This document shows, one piece after another, positions 31,772 through 35,594 of a stretch of 35,594 nt of DNA. The stretch lies in assembly GCA_966111775.1 (NCBI GenBank), contig CBHWBD010000031.1, forward strand, positions 1-35,594, given 5' to 3'. A program made the translations under genes and the position numbers. Each line of letters starts with the position of its first letter. Position 1 is the stretch's first letter. This DNA comes from Pelomonas sp966111775 (GTDB lineage Bacteria; Pseudomonadota; Gammaproteobacteria; Burkholderiales; Burkholderiaceae_C). Below the pieces are notes generated by a model. That model saw only the letters and a program-made list of their open reading frames with translations, searched no databases and was not told where the DNA came from.

Positions 31772-32098
31772 TCAGAAGGGGAATTTCATGCCGGGCGGCA
31801 GGGGCATGCCCTGGGTCAGCTTGCCCATCTTCTCGGAACTGGTTTGCTCGGCACGGCGCGCTGCGTCGTTGAAGGCCGCAGCGACGAGGTCTTCCAGCAT
31901 GTCCTTGTCATCGGCCAGCAGGCTGGGGTCGATGGTGACGCGGCGGACCTCGTGCTTGCAGGTCATCACCACCTTGACGAGGCCGGCGCCGCTCTGGCCC
32001 TCGACTTCGATGTTGGCGAGTTCGTCCTGCGCCTTCTTCAGGTTGTCCTGCATCGCCTGGGCTTGCTTCATCAAGCCGGCGAGTTGGCCCTTCATCAT
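31772..32098 (-). CDS. ybaB: YbaB/EbfC nucleoid-associated protein
   Basis: The protein is 108 aa from ATG 32098 (MMKGQLAG; 32095 is the alternative), with AAGGAC upstream. The family pattern is complete: LMKQAQAMQDNLKKAQDELA, VEGQSGAGLVKVVMTCKHEV, and KMGKLTQGMPLPPGMKFPF at the C-terminus. It binds DNA as a dimer and is linked to recombination or nucleoid structure. It lies 14 bases after dnaX and 3 bases before recR. Confidence 0.95.
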   Translation of the reverse strand: MMKGQLAGLMKQAQAMQDNLKKAQDELANIEVEGQSGAGLVKVVMTCKHEVRRVTIDPSLLADDKDMLEDLVAAAFNDAARRAEQTSSEKMGKLTQGMPLPPGMKFPF

Positions 32099-32112
32099 GA
32101 TCGTGTCCTTGT

Positions 32113-33975
32113 CTAGGGAGTGGGAGTCAGCACGGGCTGCACGGAGCCCGGCAGGATGCGTGCCGACGGGAATTGGGAAAGCAGCGTCCGCGTCATCGGA
32201 TGCTGGGCGGCCAGGTCCTCGGCCGCACGTTGCTGGGCCTCGGCACGGGCCACCGTGCGCAGGGCGATAGAGTCTTCGGCGACGCCAACCTCGATGTCGA
32301 GCCTGGCGTCCAACGCCGCCTCGAGCTTGCTGACCAGGGCCGGTGCCCGCAGCGATTCGCGCTCGACGCGCAGCTTCCAGACCTCGCGGCCTTCGACGGT
32401 CGTGCAGCCCAGGGCCTGGGCCTGACGGGCCAGCTCACCGGTCATGCCGACAAGATTGATCTCCGCGATGCGTTCGGCCCATTGCGCGCCTTCGGGCGTC
32501 TCGCGCAGCTCGGCACGGCGCGGCGCCTCGGGCTCGCGGGCGGTTGCGGCCACTGCGGCGGGCGCGTCATCCGCGTCCATCCACGGCGGCGGCGCGTCGT
32601 CGGGCGGTGGGCCGTCCGGGTCCATGGCCTCTTCCTCGGCCACGGCTTCGACGGGCTTGGGACGCAGGCGATCGCTCAGCTTGGGCGCCGCAGGCTCGGC
32701 CACGGCAGGCGTTGCCGCCACGGGAGCCGGTTCAAGCACCTTGGGGGCGGCGACGGGTGCGGCGACAGCTGCAACGACCGGCGGCGCCAGCTTGGGCAAG
32801 GGCACGGCGACGACGGCCTTGGCGACTGCCGGCGGCCTCACCAGGGCCGCAGCCTTGATGGCCTTGGGCTGGGTGCCGACCGGGCGGAAGGCCAGCATGC
32901 GCAGCAGCACCATCAGGAGGCCCGCGTATTCGTCGGGTGCCAGATGCAGCTCGGCACGGCCGTGCAGGGCCATGCTGTACATCAGCTGGATCTCGTCGGC
33001 CGGCAGCGCAGCGGCCAGGCGGCGGATCTCGGCCGTCTCGTTGTCGCTGTCGTCCAGGGCCGCGGGCGCGGCCTGGGCCAGGGCCATCTGCTGCAACAGC
33101 GTGGCCAGGTCCTCCAGCGTGCCGGCGGCCGACAGGCCGGCGCCACGCAGCGCATCGGCCTGGGCCACGACGGCCTCGCCGCTGGCCGCGGCCAGCGCGT
33201 CGACTATTGATACCACATGGCCGCGGTCGACGCTGCCCAGCATCTGGCGCACGCCGGCTTCACTCAGCGAACCGGCACCGAAGGCAATCGCCTGGTCGGT
33301 CAGCGACAGCGCATCGCGCATGGAGCCACGCGCGGCCCGCGACAGCAGGCGCAGCGCGCCCGGTTCGGCCGGCACGCTTTCGGCGCCCAGCACATTGGTG
33401 AGGTGCATCTGCACGTCGGCCGCCGCCATCGGGCGCAGATTGAACTGCAGGCAGCGCGACAGCACGGTGACGGGCACCTTCTGCGGGTCGGTCGTCGCCA
33501 GCACGAACTTCAGGTAGTCGGGCGGCTCCTCCAGCGTCTTCAGCATCGCGTTGAAGGCGGTGTTCGAGAGCATGTGCACTTCGTCGATCATGTAGACCTT
33601 GAAGCGCCCGACGACCGGCTTGTAGACCGCCTGATCCAGCAGCTGCGAGATCTCCTCGACGCCACGGTTGGAGGCCGCGTCCAGCTCCACATAGTCGACG
33701 AAGCGGCCGGCATCGATGTCCCGGCAGGCCGGGCAGACGCCGCAGGGCTGGGCCGTGATGCCGCCCGTGCCGTCGGGCCCGGTGCAGTTCAGGCTCTTGG
33801 CCAGGATGCGCGACACCGTCGTCTTGCCGACGCCGCGGGTGCCGGTGAACAGATAGGCGTGGTGCAGCCGGCCTTGCGTCAGGGCATTGGCCAGGGCTTG
33901 CACGACATGCTCCTGGCCGACGAGCTGCTCGAAACTCTGCGGACGGTATTTGCGGGCCAGGACCTGATAACTCAT
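32113..33975 (-). CDS. dnaX: DNA polymerase III subunits gamma/tau
   Basis: The protein is 620 aa from ATG 33975 (MSYQVLARKYRPQSFEQLVG). The frame stays open upstream through purM, but homology starts here. The AAA+ motor has Walker A GTRGVGKT at 45-52, a zinc module with C64, C78, C81 and C84, Walker B MIDEVHML at 129-136, and sensor 1 SRC. Domain III is followed by an Ala/Pro/Val-rich linker (about 370-480) and a tau-type C-terminal domain that binds the polymerase alpha subunit. I saw no A6/A7-type slippery heptamer, so a frameshifted gamma product is not supported. TAGAAT lies 8 bases before the ATG. Confidence 0.96.
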   Translation of the reverse strand: MSYQVLARKYRPQSFEQLVGQEHVVQALANALTQGRLHHAYLFTGTRGVGKTTVSRILAKSLNCTGPDGTGGITAQPCGVCPACRDIDAGRFVDYVELDAASNRGVEEISQLLDQAVYKPVVGRFKVYMIDEVHMLSNTAFNAMLKTLEEPPDYLKFVLATTDPQKVPVTVLSRCLQFNLRPMAAADVQMHLTNVLGAESVPAEPGALRLLSRAARGSMRDALSLTDQAIAFGAGSLSEAGVRQMLGSVDRGHVVSIVDALAAASGEAVVAQADALRGAGLSAAGTLEDLATLLQQMALAQAAPAALDDSDNETAEIRRLAAALPADEIQLMYSMALHGRAELHLAPDEYAGLLMVLLRMLAFRPVGTQPKAIKAAALVRPPAVAKAVVAVPLPKLAPPVVAAVAAPVAAPKVLEPAPVAATPAVAEPAAPKLSDRLRPKPVEAVAEEEAMDPDGPPPDDAPPPWMDADDAPAAVAATAREPEAPRRAELRETPEGAQWAERIAEINLVGMTGELARQAQALGCTTVEGREVWKLRVERESLRAPALVSKLEAALDARLDIEVGVAEDSIALRTVARAEAQQRAAEDLAAQHPMTRTLLSQFPSARILPGSVQPVLTPTP

Positions 33976-33983
33976 AGCCAATG

Positions 33984-33989
33984 ATTCTA
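33984..33989 (-). promoter_or_regulatory. Candidate -10 box for dnaX
   Basis: TAGAAT on the minus strand ends 8 bases before ATG 33975. With normal spacing, transcription would start at or next to the start codon, giving a leaderless message. No Shine-Dalgarno is present. The divergent -10 (34007-34012) lies exactly 17 bases away, so each box occupies the other's -35 position. Confidence 0.5.
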
Positions 33990-34006
33990 TGGGCGGGGCC
34001 ACCGGG

Positions 34007-34012
34007 GATAAT
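34007..34012 (+). promoter_or_regulatory. Candidate -10 box for the purM-like gene
   Basis: GATAAT ends 8 bases before ATG 34021, mirroring the dnaX arrangement. Transcription would start close to the ATG. The preceding -35 region is poor and coincides with the opposite -10. Confidence 0.45.
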
Positions 34013-34020
34013 CCCGCGCC

Positions 34021-35130
34021 ATGACCTCGCAAGCCCCCCTCACCTACGACCAAGCCGGCGTCAACTACGACCTGATCGACCCGCTGAAGATCACGGCCCA
34101 GCGCGCCGCCGCCGCCACCGCCTCCCACCTCGCTGTACACGGCTTCAGCGAGGTCAAGGCCTCGCGCGGCGAATCGGCCTATGTCGTGGACGTGGGGCCG
34201 TTCTACATCGCCTCCATCGTCGAATGCCTGGGCACCAAGACCCTGGTGGCCGACGAGATGGCCAAGCTGACGGGCAAGAGCTTCTTCGCCGGCATCGCCC
34301 AGGACACCATCGCGATGGCGGTCAACGACCTGATCACGGTCGGCGCCACACCCCTGGTCGTACAGGCCTACTGGGCCGCCGGCGGCAGCGACTGGTTCGG
34401 CGACGCCCAGCGCGCGCAAGCCCTGGTGGCCGGCTGGAAGGCCGCCTGCGACACCTGCCAGGTCGCCTGGGGCGGCGGCGAGACGCCGGCCCTGGCCGGC
34501 ATCGTGGAGGACGGCCGCATCGACCTGGCCGCCTCCTGCACCGGCCTCATCAACCCCAAGGAACGGCTGTCGGTCGGCGACAAGCTGGGCGCCGGCGATG
34601 CCATCGTGCTGCTGGCCTCCAGCGGCATCCACGCCAACGGCCTGAGCCTGGCCCGCAAGCTGGCCGAGCGCCTGCCCCAGGGCTATCTGACCGAGATCGA
34701 ACCCGGCGTCACCTACGGCGAAGCCCTGTTGGCGCCGACGGCCCTGTATTCGCCCGTCACCGAGGCGCTGTGGAAGGCCGGCATCGCGCCCCACTACTGC
34801 GCCAACATCACCGGCCATGGCTGGCGCAAGCTGCTGCGCCACCCGAGCGCCCTGACCTACCGCATCCACACCGTGCCGCCCAAGACGGCCGTGCTGGACT
34901 TCATCCAGAAGCAGGCCGGCCAGGATGACCGCGAGGCCTATTCGACGCTGAACATGGGCGCCGGCTTTGCCATCTTCGTCAAGGCCGAGGACGCCGAGCG
35001 GACCGCGCAGGTGGCACGCGATTGCGGCATCGAGGCCTGGGTGGCGGGCAAGGTCGAGGCCGGCGAGAAGCAGCTGCTGATCGAGCCGCTCAACATCCGC
35101 TTCAGCGAAGACGACCTGGCCTTGCGCTGA
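34021..35130 (+). CDS. PurM-family (AIR synthase-like) ATP-binding protein, divergent
   Basis: The protein is 369 aa. The start TYDQAGVNYDLIDPLKI matches PurM (YxxAGV). AVNDLITVGATPLV corresponds to its VNDLVVQGAEPL, and SSGIHANGLSLARK to its SSGPHSNGYSLVRK. Two hallmark motifs differ: canonical DGVGTK reads ECLGTK, and GGETAEMPGMY reads GGGETPALAGI. PurM forms aminoimidazole ribonucleotide in purine synthesis. This may be a diverged paralogue with another ATP-dependent reaction, or a group-specific PurM. A second, canonical purM elsewhere in the genome would decide. It is divergent from dnaX. Confidence 0.75.
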   Translation: MTSQAPLTYDQAGVNYDLIDPLKITAQRAAAATASHLAVHGFSEVKASRGESAYVVDVGPFYIASIVECLGTKTLVADEMAKLTGKSFFAGIAQDTIAMAVNDLITVGATPLVVQAYWAAGGSDWFGDAQRAQALVAGWKAACDTCQVAWGGGETPALAGIVEDGRIDLAASCTGLINPKERLSVGDKLGAGDAIVLLASSGIHANGLSLARKLAERLPQGYLTEIEPGVTYGEALLAPTALYSPVTEALWKAGIAPHYCANITGHGWRKLLRHPSALTYRIHTVPPKTAVLDFIQKQAGQDDREAYSTLNMGAGFAIFVKAEDAERTAQVARDCGIEAWVAGKVEAGEKQLLIEPLNIRFSEDDLALR

Positions 35131-35143
35131 ACGCGCCTCGCCC

Positions 35144-35530
35144 ATGAGTTGGTATTACACCGAGATGATCCAGTGGCATGTGCTGCTGGCTTGGTGCAGT
35201 GTGGGCCTGTTTTTTGTGCGCGGCTTGCTGGTCCAGTTCGGAACGGCCCAGGTGCAGGCGTTTGCGAAAGACGCCCGCCTGCTGGTGCTGGTGTTCGGCG
35301 TCAACGCCTGCCTCGTCGTCACGGGCCTGAGCCTGTGGGGCTCGATTGGCTACAACCCCATGCGCGACTGGTGGCTGGGCGCCAAGCTCGTGGCGCTCGT
35401 GGGCTACATGATCTGCGGCCACTGGGCGATGAGCCAGACTCGCCTGCACCTGCTGGGTTATCTCACCGCATTGGCCCTGCTGGCCCTGGCAATGGACCTT
35501 TCGATCAACCGGCAGTTCCTACCCGGTTAG
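35144..35530 (+). CDS. SirB2-like integral membrane protein
   Basis: The protein is 128 aa with four hydrophobic segments (about 9-29, 45-65, 76-95, 100-120). The FFVRG motif at the end of helix 1, the polar loop before helix 2, and DWWLGAKLVALVGYM in helix 3 resemble SirB2, a small membrane protein named for an effect on invasion gene expression whose mechanism is unknown. It follows the PurM-like gene by 13 bases and is probably co-transcribed. Its stop codon TAG is part of the -10 box of the SRP RNA gene. Confidence 0.65.
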   Translation: MSWYYTEMIQWHVLLAWCSVGLFFVRGLLVQFGTAQVQAFAKDARLLVLVFGVNACLVVTGLSLWGSIGYNPMRDWWLGAKLVALVGYMICGHWAMSQTRLHLLGYLTALALLALAMDLSINRQFLPG

Positions 35531-35533
35531 AAT
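35528..35533 (+). promoter_or_regulatory. Candidate -10 box of the SRP RNA gene
   Basis: TAGAAT sits seven bases before the predicted RNA start. Its first three bases are the stop codon of the SirB2-like gene. The -35 would lie inside that gene (near 35505-35510, TCAACC), which is a weak match. Confidence 0.6.
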
Positions 35534-35540
35534 GGCCCCC

Positions 35541-35594
35541 GACGGGCCTCCCCGCATGGAAGCGCGCCCAACCGGGTCAGGTGGGGAACCAAGC
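35541..35594 (+). ncRNA. ffs: Signal recognition particle RNA (4.5S), 5' part only
   Basis: The sequence contains GGGTCAGGTGGGGAACCAAGC, cut by the window end. This is the apical domain of bacterial SRP RNA: GGTCAGG, the GGAA tetraloop and AAGC. In E. coli the loop-closing bases are CC-GGAA-GG; here they are GG-GGAA-CC, which keeps the pairing by compensatory change. The 5' strand (from GACGGGCCTCCCCGC) would pair with the 3' half outside the window. The RNA binds Ffh and directs membrane proteins to the translocon. Confidence 0.88.

Noticed and set aside
32113..33975. Programmed frameshift site giving a short gamma subunit in dnaX
   Set aside because: No A-rich slippery heptamer followed by a stem-loop is visible in the relevant part of the gene.
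33976..35145. Extension of dnaX upstream over the whole purM-like gene
   Set aside because: Homology to DnaX begins at MSYQVLARKYRP (33975). The extra ~390 residues are antisense to a recognisable gene.

Overview
The window is about 35.6 kb of dense, GC-rich bacterial chromosome. The gene set points to a betaproteobacterium of the order Burkholderiales, probably near Roseateles, Pelomonas or Rubrivivax. The grounds are the dnaX-ybaB-recR cluster, a PEP-CTERM protein, a compact bacterial SRP RNA, an S46 peptidase and short intergenic hairpin repeats of a kind common in that group. This placement is inferred from gene content only. I saw no tRNA, rRNA operon, CRISPR array, prophage, insertion sequence or plasmid functions. 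No gene-free stretch exceeds 300 bases once the decayed gene at 4661-4825 is counted.

Layout. 1-2977: the 3' part of dinB (DNA polymerase IV), translationally coupled to an XPD/DinG-type helicase with an N-terminal Cas4/RecB-like nuclease domain. 2984-6254: a VAO-type FAD oxidoreductase, a decayed glyoxalase-fold gene, a CAP-domain lipoprotein, and a PEP-CTERM protein with a convincing sigma-54 promoter and its own terminator. 6505-7780: a tightly overlapping operon (DUF6249 membrane protein, ECF sigma factor, small membrane protein that may be its anti-sigma). 7808-10069: a YjbR-type protein and two tandem Sel1-repeat paralogues. 10113-16843: a LysR regulator with an FMN alpha-hydroxy-acid dehydrogenase, a DUF2785 protein, a GNAT acetyltransferase, a serine hydrolase, an L,D-transpeptidase-like lipoprotein and YceI. 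16892-19670: an S46 dipeptidyl-peptidase, a 42-bp tandem repeat and a small unknown gene.

19784-22759 is the most unusual region. It holds an operon cupin - ECF sigma - double cupin. It is transcribed away from an SRPBCC (START-like) gene that is followed by an NTF2/SnoaL-like gene. Both sides of the divergent junction carry the same spaced pattern, GCATC-N17-CGTA-N10-ATG, and neither first gene has a Shine-Dalgarno sequence, whereas the internal operon genes have strong ones. I read this as an autoregulated ECF divergon controlled by metal-cupin sensors and starting from leaderless transcripts.

22762-31174 holds dcd, a peptide-type binding protein coupled to a secreted amidohydrolase, then rnhA, a YafS-like methyltransferase, gloB and mltD. 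The last four are the same neighbours found together in E. coli. 31187-35594 holds the dnaX-ybaB-recR operon with a trailing MAPEG gene, a divergent PurM-like gene, a SirB2-like membrane protein and the start of the SRP RNA gene, which is cut by the window edge. Replication and repair functions (dinB, helicase, dcd, rnhA, recR, dnaX) are well represented. Much of the rest is cell-envelope or secreted.
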